From assembly GCF_000831385.1 (NCBI RefSeq), contig NZ_AP014548.1, positions 62,001 through 126,000 on the forward strand: a stretch of DNA of 64,000 nucleotides, written 5' to 3'. Each line of letters begins with the position of its first letter. Positions within the stretch are counted from its first letter, which is position 1. Origin of the DNA: Nonlabens marinus S1-08. Lineage in GTDB: Bacteria; Bacteroidota; Bacteroidia; Flavobacteriales; Flavobacteriaceae. Of the stretch, positions 8,011 through 16,754 are shown in pieces. The notes under the pieces were generated by a model, which saw only the letters and a program-made list of their open reading frames with translations, did not search any database and was not told where the DNA came from. The position numbers were made by a program, and so were the translations under genes.

Positions 8011-9458
8011 CAGACGGTTAGCTTTACTCGATTCGTTTTTTTATCAAATACTTGTTTTACTTTTCCTTCTTTTAATAATTCAAATAAAAATACTTTTGCC
8101 TTGTCATATATTTCCTGCTCATAAAATTTGTTTTTGTTTAATTCACTTTTATCTAATCGTTCCAGAAGTAATCGAATGGATTTTGTATTACTGTTTACCT
8201 TAAAAAAATCATAATCGTTTTCTAACAATACTTCTAAATCAATAGCTTTTCCAAATTCTAAATCTCCTTTAAAAGCAAGTTGAGACAATGCCTTTTGTAA
8301 AGTTTCAAAATACTCCTTAGAAAGATTAAGCTTTCTTCTTATTTCAATGTATTTACTGTATTTTTCTTCAAATTGTTCCTGTAATTCAATATTGGGGAAA
8401 GGAATGCGGATATTTCTAAATTTAGCCATTGAAATATTTAGCATAGAGCCACTAGACCCTGTTGCTATAGAAAGAAAGGATTTTCTAACATCCTTGTTTT
8501 GCAAAACGTAATGCAGATAAACCTTTTTTATTAAAGTTTCATTTGTATCTATTTTCCAAATTTTATCAGGCAAGAAGAGTTTATCATAGTCTTCATCAAC
8601 TATAGAAGTTGCACCGACTAATTCTAAAGTATTAGCTCGACTAAAAAGTAAATCTCCTTTTTTTGGATGTACCAATTCCTTTTTTATATTATCTCTTTTT
8701 ACTGCTTTATATTCATCTGGATTGAAAATTCCTTTTGTTACTGCGCTAATTTTTAATACTCCAAATTCATTATTTTCAAGCTCTTTTTTGTTTTCTCCTC
8801 CATAGCTTGATCCTGCAGTTATTTTTTCAATACAATCATTAATTGGATTTATTTTCCATTGATTTGGTCTTTCCATTGGACTGCCAAACATTTCTAAAAA
8901 TGTTGCTCTTAATAATTCATCATATTTAGCAATGGTTTCTTCCCTCTTATTCAAAATGGACTTTGCCTTATCTAGAATCGTTACTATTTTTTTTTGGATT
9001 TCGAGGTCTTTCGGAAAGCTTAACTTTATTTCCTTTAGATTTTTATTGTTTAAAATAGGAACAACCGCTTGGTTTGATTTATTTTGGAGTACCTTTTTGT
9101 TGTGACGAATTAAATAATTAAACAAATAAGGATTTATTATACTTTCATTTACTAAAACGCCTGTTATTTGTTGATTTGCAGAAGATTCTTTTTCGATTAT
9201 ACCTGAATTCCCTATGTCACCAATACAGGTAATTAAAATAGTTAATGGCTCGAATAGTGTTGCTGAATTACTTACAGCGTACTCAGAAATCATTCTAGAA
9301 GAATTTTTTAAAGTAAGTTTGGAAGTAGAAAAATCACTAGGCGTGAACCAACTGTAATTAGCATCTTCAAAGTTTAAAATTTCAGTAGTTTTTGGTGTTG
9401 AACCTGTTTTTATTCTTTTTGCTAAAGAACCAATACTTTTAGTTATGATTTCCGTCAT
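8010..9458 (-). CDS. hsdS: Type I restriction-modification specificity subunit
   Basis: A 482-residue protein with two target-recognition domains, each followed by a conserved helix: TRD1 about 1-165 with helix around KIVTILDKAKSILNKREETI, and TRD2 about 205-370 with helix around FEEKYSKYIEIRRKLNL. A further ~100-residue C-terminal extension ends in LKEGKVKQVFDKKTNRVKLTV, a tail seen in some Bacteroidetes HsdS proteins. It overlaps hsdM by four bases (ATGA) and the ATPase gene by one. It determines the bipartite DNA sequence methylated by HsdM. Confidence 0.9.
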   Translation of the reverse strand: MTEIITKSIGSLAKRIKTGSTPKTTEILNFEDANYSWFTPSDFSTSKLTLKNSSRMISEYAVSNSATLFEPLTILITCIGDIGNSGIIEKESSANQQITGVLVNESIINPYLFNYLIRHNKKVLQNKSNQAVVPILNNKNLKEIKLSFPKDLEIQKKIVTILDKAKSILNKREETIAKYDELLRATFLEMFGSPMERPNQWKINPINDCIEKITAGSSYGGENKKELENNEFGVLKISAVTKGIFNPDEYKAVKRDNIKKELVHPKKGDLLFSRANTLELVGATSIVDEDYDKLFLPDKIWKIDTNETLIKKVYLHYVLQNKDVRKSFLSIATGSSGSMLNISMAKFRNIRIPFPNIELQEQFEEKYSKYIEIRRKLNLSKEYFETLQKALSQLAFKGDLEFGKAIDLEVLLENDYDFFKVNSNTKSIRLLLERLDKSELNKNKFYEQEIYDKAKVFLFELLKEGKVKQVFDKKTNRVKLTV

Positions 9459-11005
9459 TCAATAAGGTTTTTAAGATCTTCCATATCCTTTAGGATTTCA
9501 TCTTCCAAATTATAAAGGGTTTCTAAAATCTTTTGAGGTGACTCATAAGTTTGTTCTTCGTACTCAAATTTTTTGTAACGATTATAACTCAGGTCAAGTC
9601 CATTTTCCTGTATTTCAGATATCGGAACATAAAAGTGATTGGTTCTTTCAATAGGTGTTTGGGTTGCTCTGTTTTTATAGGCATCTCTGGCTATGGGTAA
9701 AGGATTTTCGGCTAGTTTTTTTCTGTTATCATCCAGACTATACCCATCATTTTTTAATTCATAAAACCATACTTTTTCGGTATGCCAATTTGGGCTTTCT
9801 TCTTCCGCCTTGGTAAATATTAATATAGATGTTTTTACACCTGTATAAGGTTTAAACGCTCCGCTTGGTAGAGAAATTACAGCTTCTAGCTTGTTGTCTT
9901 TTAACAGTATTTCCTTAGTTTGTGTATGAGCTTTACTTCCTCCAAACAATACACCTTCAGGAATAATTACAGCAGCTTTTCCTCCAATGCATAGCATTTT
10001 AGAAATACGTATTAGAAAGAGTAGTTCACTATTGGTTCCCGTAATTTTGAGCTCATCACTGATTCCACCTTTATCAACTCTACCTGTAAATGGTGGGTTT
10101 GCCAAAATCACAGAATATTCTCCATCCTTATATTTTTTGTCATATTTTTTGGAAAGCGAATCGGTATTTTCAATTTGAGGAATCTTGATACCGTGTAACA
10201 TTAAGTTCATCAAACCAATTCGAACCATTGTTTGGTCAACATCAAAACCAAAAAAAGCTTTTTCCCAGAGATATTGCCATTTTTCTTGCTTACGTATTTT
10301 ATCTCCTCCAAATCTTTTGAATCTTTTTAAGCCGTTTTCATCTTTAATAATTTCTTTAGGACTTGTATATTTAGTTAGTATATATTGATAGGCTCCTACT
10401 AAAAAACCGCCTGTTCCACAAGCTGGGTCGCAAATTTTATCTGTTAAGTCTGGATCAATAATTTCACACATCAATTGGATTAAGTGTCTTGGTGTACGGA
10501 ACTGTCCATTCTTACCGCCAGAGCCCATTTCATCTATAAGGTATTCGTACAAGTCGCCTTGTGTGTCCTGAAATTGTTGTCCTTCGTCCTGTTGTTGTTT
10601 TATATCTTGGAAAAGTTCATCAATGGATAGAACGGCTTCATTCAACAAAGCTGAATTTTTGATGATAAATGTAGCGTTCTCCATGTACCTAGAATAAGGT
10701 TGAGAAGGGTCATTTAAACTTTTAATAAAATCAAATGCTTTATTTGCAACCACATCTAACATCGCATCAGGTTCGAGTTGCGAGAAATGAGACCAACGAC
10801 AATCTTCCTGACCTTTAAAAATAGAATCGTATTCTTTTTCATCAAAGGTTGCTTTAGCTTTTTCGAGTGTATCTGCATCATCAATTCTTCGCATAAATAG
10901 CAGGTAAGAGATCTGTTCAATAGCTGTAATAGGGTTAGTGATACCTCTGCTCCAGAACTTATCCCAAAGCTTATTGATTTTTGATTTTAATTCGTTTGAT
11001 AACAT
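9455..11005 (-). CDS. hsdM: Type I N6-adenine DNA methyltransferase subunit
   Basis: A 516-residue HsdM. The N-terminal helical domain (about 1-130) is followed by the methyltransferase domain with SAM motif DPACGTGG at 193-200 and catalytic motif NPPF at 303-306. The MGSGGKNGQFRTPRHLIQLM segment just before is characteristic of HsdM. It is the first gene of the operon hsdM-hsdS-AAA-HNH. No hsdR is present on either side: upstream is a decayed HTH gene and then an unrelated peptidase. With HsdS it should methylate adenine in a bipartite site, marking self DNA. Confidence 0.93.
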   Translation of the reverse strand: MLSNELKSKINKLWDKFWSRGITNPITAIEQISYLLFMRRIDDADTLEKAKATFDEKEYDSIFKGQEDCRWSHFSQLEPDAMLDVVANKAFDFIKSLNDPSQPYSRYMENATFIIKNSALLNEAVLSIDELFQDIKQQQDEGQQFQDTQGDLYEYLIDEMGSGGKNGQFRTPRHLIQLMCEIIDPDLTDKICDPACGTGGFLVGAYQYILTKYTSPKEIIKDENGLKRFKRFGGDKIRKQEKWQYLWEKAFFGFDVDQTMVRIGLMNLMLHGIKIPQIENTDSLSKKYDKKYKDGEYSVILANPPFTGRVDKGGISDELKITGTNSELLFLIRISKMLCIGGKAAVIIPEGVLFGGSKAHTQTKEILLKDNKLEAVISLPSGAFKPYTGVKTSILIFTKAEEESPNWHTEKVWFYELKNDGYSLDDNRKKLAENPLPIARDAYKNRATQTPIERTNHFYVPISEIQENGLDLSYNRYKKFEYEEQTYESPQKILETLYNLEDEILKDMEDLKNLIE

Positions 11006-11020
11006 TAGTGTGTATATGTT

Positions 11021-11167
11021 TTATTGTATCCCTGATTTTTCTTGTCCTGTAACTAATTTGCTTTTAGCTGAGACTATTAAACCTTGAACATCTATATCTA
11101 GAATTATAGCAATTCGTATTAGTGTTTTTAGTGTTGGTTGTTGTCTGTTTGGTACATAAGAATTCAT
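11021..11167 (-). pseudogene. Decayed XRE-type HTH regulator upstream of hsdM
   Basis: The minus-strand frame from ATG (11165-11167) to TAA (11021-11023) encodes 48 residues including SYVPNRQQPTLKTL and IAIILDIDVQGLIV. This is the recognition-helix and C-terminal half of a Cro/C1-type HTH domain as found in controller proteins beside Bacteroidetes restriction systems. The frame extends upstream as YKVHN before a TGA at 11183-11185, and the first helices are missing. It ends 16 bases before hsdM, so the operon has probably lost an autoregulator. A functional short peptide cannot be excluded. Confidence 0.6.
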
Positions 11168-11254
11168 ATTATGCACTTTATATCAACTGTTCAATAGCGT
11201 TTAGCGCTAAAATCCTCGCTTCCACTTTTTCGCGAAAGCGAACTAAGAACACTC

Positions 11255-13747
11255 CTACAACTCTGGCCTGTTGTTATTCACTAGGAATACCGAGTTGACA
11301 AATAGCAATTTCCCGTTCTCCCAGAAGGCGCGAAACAGTGGGTCGTCCACCATATAGATCAGGCTACCAGCGCCTAGACGCTGCTCGCCAAATACCATGG
11401 AGTTTTTTAATTTGGTTTTGGCCGTGTCGCCTGCAAAACCAGAGACGTTGACCACGTCGTCTGTGATCCAGCCCACGTTGTAACCGCCGTCTAGATAGCT
11501 GTAGGAATCGCTGCCCAATTTTAAACTGTAATAGACATCACCATAGCCAAAGGCCATAGGGTGCGTCTTGTCCATCGTGATCTTGAAAATACTACCGGTG
11601 ATCAAATCTGTCGTTCCAGATTCTTCACGGGATGCGTAAGGGATCAACAGGTCTTTTTTCTCGTCCTCACCTGCCATGGAATCTTTGTCTTTCTCATTAT
11701 TGGTCACTCCAAAGCCTTCTTTACCCGCAAACGCACTCACCGCTCCAGACAAGGCGACTACTTTACCACCGCTGCGTACAAAGGTTTTGACTTTGTCCAG
11801 CGTGCTGTCATTGAGCAAACTGCCGTAATAACCGTCTGGCATGACCAGCACATCGAATTGGCTTAAATCGGCACGGCCTAGATCGCCGGTATCGATAGAT
11901 GTTACTGGATAACCCAAGTCTTGCTCAAAGAAATACCAAGTCGCTCCATAACTTAAGGAAGACGTGCGCTCACCGCGCAACAACGCCACTCGTGGCGCAC
12001 TGATCAACTTCACGTCTGGAGAACCAAAATCTGGTCCTGAGGTTGCGAAAGAACTTACCGCAGGTTCTAATCCTCGTTTGAATTCATTAGCCACTGAATT
12101 TACAATCAAGCCAAAGTTGTCGATGCGCTTATTATCACTTTTAGTAATGATCAAACTGCCGCGGTCGTAGGTGGTACCGTTGTTGACAAATGGCTTTTCA
12201 GTAAAGCGAACCTTGATGCCAGCTTTTAATAATTTGGCAAGGAATCTGGCGTCTTGCATGCTGTTCCATTTAGCAATGTAACCGGTCGCTGTGTTGTTGG
12301 TATTGTCTTCGGTTTTGATATCGAGTGTGGCGCTTGTTGCTGCAACATTGGTGGTACTGGCAACGGCTTCTAGGCCGTAAGCCTTTGGTAAGTTCCAGGC
12401 AGTAATGTCATAGGTCAATGGCGTGCTCAATTTTGCGTTTGGCTCAAAAAGCACTTGTACCATTTTCCCTTTGGGCTGGTTGGTAGAAACCACCATGGCG
12501 GTATCGTATTCCAGCGTGGTTTTCTTGTCGTTATTGTAGCCTAGGCCGCTGGTTTTTCCTTTTCCTGTAAAACCGTATTTGATTTCATGGCGGTCCAGTA
12601 ATTTGGCGAGTGCCATGAGTTGGTCCGTGCTGCCTTTCAATACAAAGCTTTTGGTTTGCAGGTCGCTATTGTCAAAGTATTTCTCAAATTCTGTATTCAA
12701 TTTTGCCACATTGTTAGAAGCGACTTCAATGGTAGAAAGTCCAGTCGTTTTATGGTGCGCCACACGATCTACCAGCGTCAACTCAAAACCTTCATCGTTA
12801 TTGATGCCCAATCCCGCACGACCGTGACCAGCTTGCTCATAGGTCATTCCTATCGCGCCCATGTAGGTAGGATAGGTATCGCCATAACTAGGGTACAATA
12901 AATCAAAGCGTTCTTTAGTAAAATACAACCAGCCTTCGTTATCAAAATATTTGGCGTGGTTCTTCCCTATTTCGGTCTGGAAATCACGTTGGAAATCAGT
13001 GATGACTTCGTGAAAAGGTTCTGCTGCCGGAGCGAAATAGTACGGCTCATTAATGCCTTGCTCATGGAAATCCACGTGTATTTGTGGCATCCACTGATTG
13101 TACACTTTTAAGCGTTGCTGAGATTCTACCTGCGTTGCCCAAGCCCAATCGCGGTTCAAGTCAAAAAGGTAATGATTAGGACGACCGCCAGGCCATGGTT
13201 CGTTGTGTTCTACTGCGATTTGCAATGGGTCATAAGGTTCCCGCTTTACCTGGTTGTACCAGTTCGCATAGCGATCGCGACCGTCTGGATTCACACAAGG
13301 ATCGATAATGATCACGGTATTATCCAGCCATACTTTTTTAGTAGTGATAAGTTCATAGAGCGTCACCATAGAGGCCTCTGTACTGCTGGCCTCGTTACCG
13401 TGCACGTTGTAGGACAACCATACGATAGCTTTATCAGACGTTGCATCACCTTCTATAATTCCTGTTTGAGCCAAATTATTTTTTCTAATCTGTTCAATAT
13501 TGTTTTGGTTGGCCGGGCTTGTCACGATCGCATACGTCAGTGGTCGGCGCTCATTGGTCTTCCCGTATTCCTGATATGTCACCATATCGCTATTTGCCGC
13601 GACGTGTTCAAAATACCGCACGACATCGGCATGGCGGGAGAATTCGGTTCCTATTTCATAGCCTAGGAAATCGGCTGGGGATTGTAGTTGTGCCTGCACG
13701 GCGATGCTGGCGAGAAATAACAGACTTAAGAATAGTGATTTGCGCAT
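11255..13747 (-). CDS. Secreted M14-family zinc carboxypeptidase
   Basis: An 830-residue exported metallopeptidase. Signal peptide MRKSLFLSLLFLASIAVQAQ. Zinc ligands HGNE (His116, Glu119) and the IHVDFHE region (His224 or His228), plus NPDGRDRYANWYN and LNRDWAWATQ, match the large M14 group of Bacteroidetes. MTYEQAGHGRAG around residue 305 holds the probable catalytic Glu. The C-terminal half (about 370-830) contains DUF4350/glutamine-amidotransferase-like stretches such as VMPDGYYGSLL and GGKVVALSG. The role is probably extracytoplasmic peptide degradation for nutrition. It stands alone, with a palindrome copy (11227-11242) just downstream. Confidence 0.88.
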   Translation of the reverse strand: MRKSLFLSLLFLASIAVQAQLQSPADFLGYEIGTEFSRHADVVRYFEHVAANSDMVTYQEYGKTNERRPLTYAIVTSPANQNNIEQIRKNNLAQTGIIEGDATSDKAIVWLSYNVHGNEASSTEASMVTLYELITTKKVWLDNTVIIIDPCVNPDGRDRYANWYNQVKREPYDPLQIAVEHNEPWPGGRPNHYLFDLNRDWAWATQVESQQRLKVYNQWMPQIHVDFHEQGINEPYYFAPAAEPFHEVITDFQRDFQTEIGKNHAKYFDNEGWLYFTKERFDLLYPSYGDTYPTYMGAIGMTYEQAGHGRAGLGINNDEGFELTLVDRVAHHKTTGLSTIEVASNNVAKLNTEFEKYFDNSDLQTKSFVLKGSTDQLMALAKLLDRHEIKYGFTGKGKTSGLGYNNDKKTTLEYDTAMVVSTNQPKGKMVQVLFEPNAKLSTPLTYDITAWNLPKAYGLEAVASTTNVAATSATLDIKTEDNTNNTATGYIAKWNSMQDARFLAKLLKAGIKVRFTEKPFVNNGTTYDRGSLIITKSDNKRIDNFGLIVNSVANEFKRGLEPAVSSFATSGPDFGSPDVKLISAPRVALLRGERTSSLSYGATWYFFEQDLGYPVTSIDTGDLGRADLSQFDVLVMPDGYYGSLLNDSTLDKVKTFVRSGGKVVALSGAVSAFAGKEGFGVTNNEKDKDSMAGEDEKKDLLIPYASREESGTTDLITGSIFKITMDKTHPMAFGYGDVYYSLKLGSDSYSYLDGGYNVGWITDDVVNVSGFAGDTAKTKLKNSMVFGEQRLGAGSLIYMVDDPLFRAFWENGKLLFVNSVFLVNNNRPEL

Positions 13748-13900
13748 GAATAAAATTTTGAAGTGCTAAGCTACTTAATAAACCGCAATACCTTTTTGGA
13801 AAATAGCAATGGGTTATCCACGAGTTATTTATTTATTGGATGCGTTTGAGTATCTCGCTTTCGCGAAAGCTTAAACACGAATAGCTTATTAACAAACGAA

Positions 13901-14045
13901 TCGCTCGTTCTCGACACTTCGACAAGCTCAGTGCAACGCTGCCGCTCGAACCGGCTTACCATTGATTTCTGAAAAAGCATTGGAACCAGTATCGAGCATT
14001 TCGACAAGCTCAATGTAAACTCTAGTCGAGATATGGTTGTAGCAC
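13901..14045. repeat. Direct repeat, long form, left copy
   Basis: This ~145-bp sequence runs from TCGCTCGTTCTCGACACTTC to GATATGGTTGTAGCAC and recurs at 14695-14838 with about five substitutions and one deleted A. It contains the short motif CTTCGACAAGCTCA, a sequence family common in Bacteroidetes intergenic DNA, in both halves. Confidence 0.85.
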
Positions 14046-14066
14046 AATGACATTCCCTTACTCATG

Positions 14067-14205
14067 CCGCTCGTTCTCGACTGCCGCTCGAACCGGCTTG
14101 CATTTTTTTTACTATAAATCTAGTAAACCAGTATCGAGCGGCAGTCGAGAAATGGTTGTAGCACGATCTCTGTAAACCAGTATCGAGCGGCAGTCGAGAT
14201 ATGGT
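14067..14205. repeat. Inverted-repeat elements, left of GIY-YIG remnant
   Basis: The arm TTCTCGACTGCCGCTCGA (14073-14090) is the exact reverse complement of the arm TCGAGCGGCAGTCGAGAA that follows the AT-rich centre and ends near 14151. A third arm recurs near 14182-14200. The 34-bp left part is repeated exactly at 14575-14608, to the right of the pseudogene. Each unit could fold into a long hairpin. Confidence 0.8.
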
Positions 14206-14225
14206 TTTTGCATTATCTTCATCTT

Positions 14226-14573
14226 ATGTTCAACTCCTTCCACATCTACATACTAGAATGCGCTGATGGAAAATTATACACCGGAATCACAAGCAATCTG
14301 GAACGCAGATTATTAGAACATTAAACAGGTTATAGAGAAACAGCTTACACCCATCACCGCAGGCCTGTAAAGCTGGTTTTTCAATAAGCAATCGGAGACT
14401 TATTCCAAGCACTACATTACGAAAAGCGAATCAAGAAATGGTCTGCAAATAAAAAATGGGCACTGATTAATGGTGATTTTGATAGGCTGAAATTATTAGC
14501 CTTATGTCAGAATGACTCCAGTAGCGCTTTTGTTTCTTCGAACTATGTTCCTAAAAAAGATCGTGATAGGTAA
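14226..14573 (+). pseudogene. GIY-YIG nuclease family gene with two nonsense codons
   Basis: One frame of 116 codons reads MFNSFHIYILECADGKLYTG, then ITSNLERRLLEH, a TAA, TGYRETAYTHHRRPVKLVFQ, a second TAA, and AIGDLFQALHYEKRIKKWSA onward. This is a YhbQ/UPF0213-type single-domain GIY-YIG nuclease with the complete motif order (YIL...LYTGIT...R...H, then RRP, then EK-IK-WS). Both stops fall where a sense codon one base away is expected, so the gene is dead by point mutation, not frameshift. It lies inside the repeat cluster, with the same inverted-repeat unit on both sides. Confidence 0.85.
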
Positions 14574-14574
14574 C

Positions 14575-14665
14575 CCGCTCGTTCTCGACTGCCGCTCGAA
14601 CCGGCTTGCTTTTATCTATCTTAACAGCCTCATAAACCAGTATCGAGCGACACTAGAGATATAGT
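14575..14665. repeat. Inverted-repeat element, right of GIY-YIG remnant
   Basis: Bases 14575-14608 are identical to 14067-14100. They are followed, after an AT-rich centre, by a degraded opposite arm (AACCAGTATCGAGCGACA) near 14636-14653. It begins two bases after the pseudogene stop codon. Confidence 0.75.
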
Positions 14666-14694
14666 TCTTGCACAATGATATTGAGTTACTCAAA

Positions 14695-14838
14695 TCGCTC
14701 GTTCTCGACACTTCGACAAGCTCAATGCAACGCTGCCGCTCGAACCGGCTAACCATTGATTTCTGAAAAGCATTGGAACCAGTATCGAGCATTTCGACGA
14801 GCTCAATGTAAACTCTAGTCGAGATATGGTTGTAGCAC
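14695..14838. repeat. Direct repeat, long form, right copy
   Basis: Second copy of the ~145-bp repeat at 13901-14045, in the same orientation. The two copies bracket the inverted-repeat units and the GIY-YIG remnant. Confidence 0.85.
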
Positions 14839-14952
14839 CATCTGATTAACATCTAAACAAGACTCAAAGTCCTCAAATAAAAAATGGAATGTCGCTAGAA
14901 ATTATAAGCACATTCCATTCTCGATAAAGTATTAAGCTAATTCAGTAATATA

Positions 14953-15621
14953 TTACTGATCATCCAGAGTTACAGCATCTGGCGAGGCGCCGCATTCTTC
15001 GAGGATTTTGCTAATGTCTTCGGTCATTTGTGGTGGTCCACACACATAGAAGTTTTTATCAAAATTGTCTACTTGATTTTTGATCAATTCCTTGTCCACA
15101 CGACCCTTGAGATGTTGGGTATCTTCCTGATCCGTTATAATGTATGTCACACGATCGCCCAGCATTGCATCTAACTCTTCTTTTAAGATAATATCCTTGT
15201 TTGTTTTGTTAGAGAATAAAAGATGCATTCCATCTAATTGATCTTTCTTTTGCAAATCTCTAAACATGGCTATATAAGGAGTGATACCAGCACCACCAGC
15301 AATCACATAACCATCGCCCTTATATTCAATGGCACCCCACGTGTCTCTAATAATCAGGTGGTCTCCTGGTTTAACATGATCCAATTCCTCAGTCACTCCA
15401 TCGTGATCTGTATAAATCTTGATCACAAACTCGAGCTCGTCGTCATTAGTAAGGCTGGTAAATGTAAAGGGCCTCTTTTCATCTTTCCATTGTTCCTTAT
15501 CAATAGAAACCTCGGTCGCATGACCTGGCGTAAATTCATAACCGTCTGGTTTTTCCACACGAAATTGTTTTACATCGTGAGTTAATTGTCTAATCGACTT
15601 GATTCTTACAGAATGTTCCAT
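14953..15621 (-). CDS. Flavodoxin/ferredoxin-NADP+ reductase-like flavoprotein
   Basis: About 222 residues from MEHSVRIKSI. An in-frame ATG 17 codons upstream adds a segment with no family counterpart, so the inner start is preferred. The FAD-binding barrel shows RPFTFTSL (RxxS/T flavin motif) and GDHLIIRDTWG. The NAD(P) domain shows VIAGGAGITPYIAMFRDL and FYVCGPPQMTEDI. This is the FNR superfamily arrangement of two-domain reductases that pass electrons from NAD(P)H to flavodoxin, ferredoxin or a small acceptor. The partner is not encoded nearby. Confidence 0.85.
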   Translation of the reverse strand: MEHSVRIKSIRQLTHDVKQFRVEKPDGYEFTPGHATEVSIDKEQWKDEKRPFTFTSLTNDDELEFVIKIYTDHDGVTEELDHVKPGDHLIIRDTWGAIEYKGDGYVIAGGAGITPYIAMFRDLQKKDQLDGMHLLFSNKTNKDIILKEELDAMLGDRVTYIITDQEDTQHLKGRVDKELIKNQVDNFDKNFYVCGPPQMTEDISKILEECGASPDAVTLDDQ

Positions 15622-15838
15622 TTTTTTCTTTACAAGATAAAGCATATGAAACCTATGTAAAAAGCAAGCCATGACACATTGACCAACTTTAGTAAAAGTT
15701 TATGCAGGTTGAGCTCATATGATAAAGGCGCACCTCTTTATTCAAAAAGTGCGGTAATTCACTTAAACACCACGATTTCAAATGATCTATAGTCATGGTA
15801 GAGATATATCTGTCACAAACAGAGTGTCTGATTTTAGT

Positions 15839-15910
15839 TTCGCTTTCGCGAAAGCAAAATACACAAGAAGTTAATGCCGTGCTCAACAAGTGACTGAAGC
15901 GAACTCCTAA
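15839..15910. repeat. Composite ~72-bp repeat, diverged copy C
   Basis: Contains the palindrome GCTTTCGCGAAAGC at 15842-15855 followed by a diverged form of the tail (AGAAGTTAATGCCGTGCTCA) seen at 1951-2023 and 24078-24150. It lies in the gap between the flavin reductase and patatin genes. Confidence 0.65.
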
Positions 15911-15974
15911 ACCATCTACCAGAACTAGGTCATTACATTCCTACTAGAAACAATCACAGTGCTATATTTGCCGC

Positions 15975-16754
15975 ATGACTCCAACCCCAAAAATAGGACT
16001 CGCACTTGCGGGTGGCGGTGCTCGAGCATCGGCACATATAGGCGTACTGCAAGCCCTTAATGAACACGATATTTACCCTGATGAAATATCTGGTTGTAGC
16101 GCTGGTGCTATGATAGGTGCGCTGTATTGCCACGGCTATTCACCACTAGAAATTCTGGAACTATCCATGCAAGAGGAGTTTGTTCGCATCTTCAAATTTC
16201 AACTTTGGACAACGGAATGGAACCGGCTGTCCATGCTGCGCAAATTGCTACACAAACACCTGCCTGAGAATAGTTTTGAAGCGATGAAAATCCCTTTTCA
16301 TGCCTGTTTGACTAACCTCAACAAAGGCTGTAGTGAATATCATACAACAGGAGACCTCACGACTTGCATCGTGGCTTCTTGTGCGGTACCTGTGATTTTC
16401 AAACCCGTACGCATGGATGGAATAACCTATGTGGATGGTGGCGTGCTTAACAATTTACCGATTGAGCCCCTACAAGATCGCGGTATGAAAATTATGGGAG
16501 TTAGCATTTGCCCACATGAAGAACTGGAGACTATTAAAGGAATCAGAGAAATCAGCGAACGCGTGTTCCAACTCAATGTATGGAGCAATACAGAACACCG
16601 TTTGAATCAATGTGATGTAGCGCTAGAAGTCGTGGATTCCTTTACCTATGGCATGTTTGACGTTAATAAATCAGAGGAATTGTTTAAAATAGGCTATGAC
16701 TGTGCCATGAAACAAATGCCAGAGATTATCGCTGGGCTGCAAAAGCCCGCATAG
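15975..16754 (+). CDS. Patatin-like phospholipase
   Basis: A 259-residue soluble patatin-domain lipid acyl hydrolase. The oxyanion-hole glycine-rich stretch GGGARASAHIG is at 13-23 (most relatives have GARG; Ala19 here). The nucleophile elbow GCSAG has Ser42 as nucleophile. DGG at 154-156 gives the Asp of the Ser-Asp dyad. The length is typical of the RssA/YchK-like small patatins. It has no signal peptide, so it probably acts in the cytoplasm or at the inner membrane on phospholipids. It is a monocistronic gene. Confidence 0.9.
   Translation: MTPTPKIGLALAGGGARASAHIGVLQALNEHDIYPDEISGCSAGAMIGALYCHGYSPLEILELSMQEEFVRIFKFQLWTTEWNRLSMLRKLLHKHLPENSFEAMKIPFHACLTNLNKGCSEYHTTGDLTTCIVASCAVPVIFKPVRMDGITYVDGGVLNNLPIEPLQDRGMKIMGVSICPHEELETIKGIREISERVFQLNVWSNTEHRLNQCDVALEVVDSFTYGMFDVNKSEELFKIGYDCAMKQMPEIIAGLQKPA

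Larger units (their letters stand above)
13748..14952. other. Gene-free repeat cluster with a dead GIY-YIG gene
   Basis: This 1.2-kb stretch contains no intact gene. It holds the palindrome at 13857-13870, two ~145-bp direct repeats (13901-14045 and 14695-14838), several copies of an inverted-repeat unit built on TCGAGCGGCAGTCGAGA, and the GIY-YIG pseudogene at 14226-14573. Short open frames across it (for example those encoding ELVEVSRTSD twice) are read through repeats and are not genes. Confidence 0.8.

Noticed and set aside
13115..13666. 183-codon plus-strand frame
   Set aside because: Antisense to the M14 peptidase, which has complete catalytic motifs.
5259..13747. hsdR gene near hsdMS
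   Set aside because: No DEAD-box or PD-(D/E)XK restriction subunit is encoded on either strand here; the flanking genes are an unrelated peptidase and orphan genes.
13900..14840. CRISPR array
   Set aside because: Repeats are of unequal length and spacing, some inverted, with no regular spacers and no cas genes in the window.
13825..14852. Two short minus-strand frames both encoding ELVEVSRTSD
   Set aside because: They are read through the ~145-bp direct repeats; the shared peptide is a by-product of repeat DNA.
15689..15889. 66-codon minus-strand frame
   Set aside because: It crosses the palindrome and repeat tail at 15839-15910 and has no recognisable motif.
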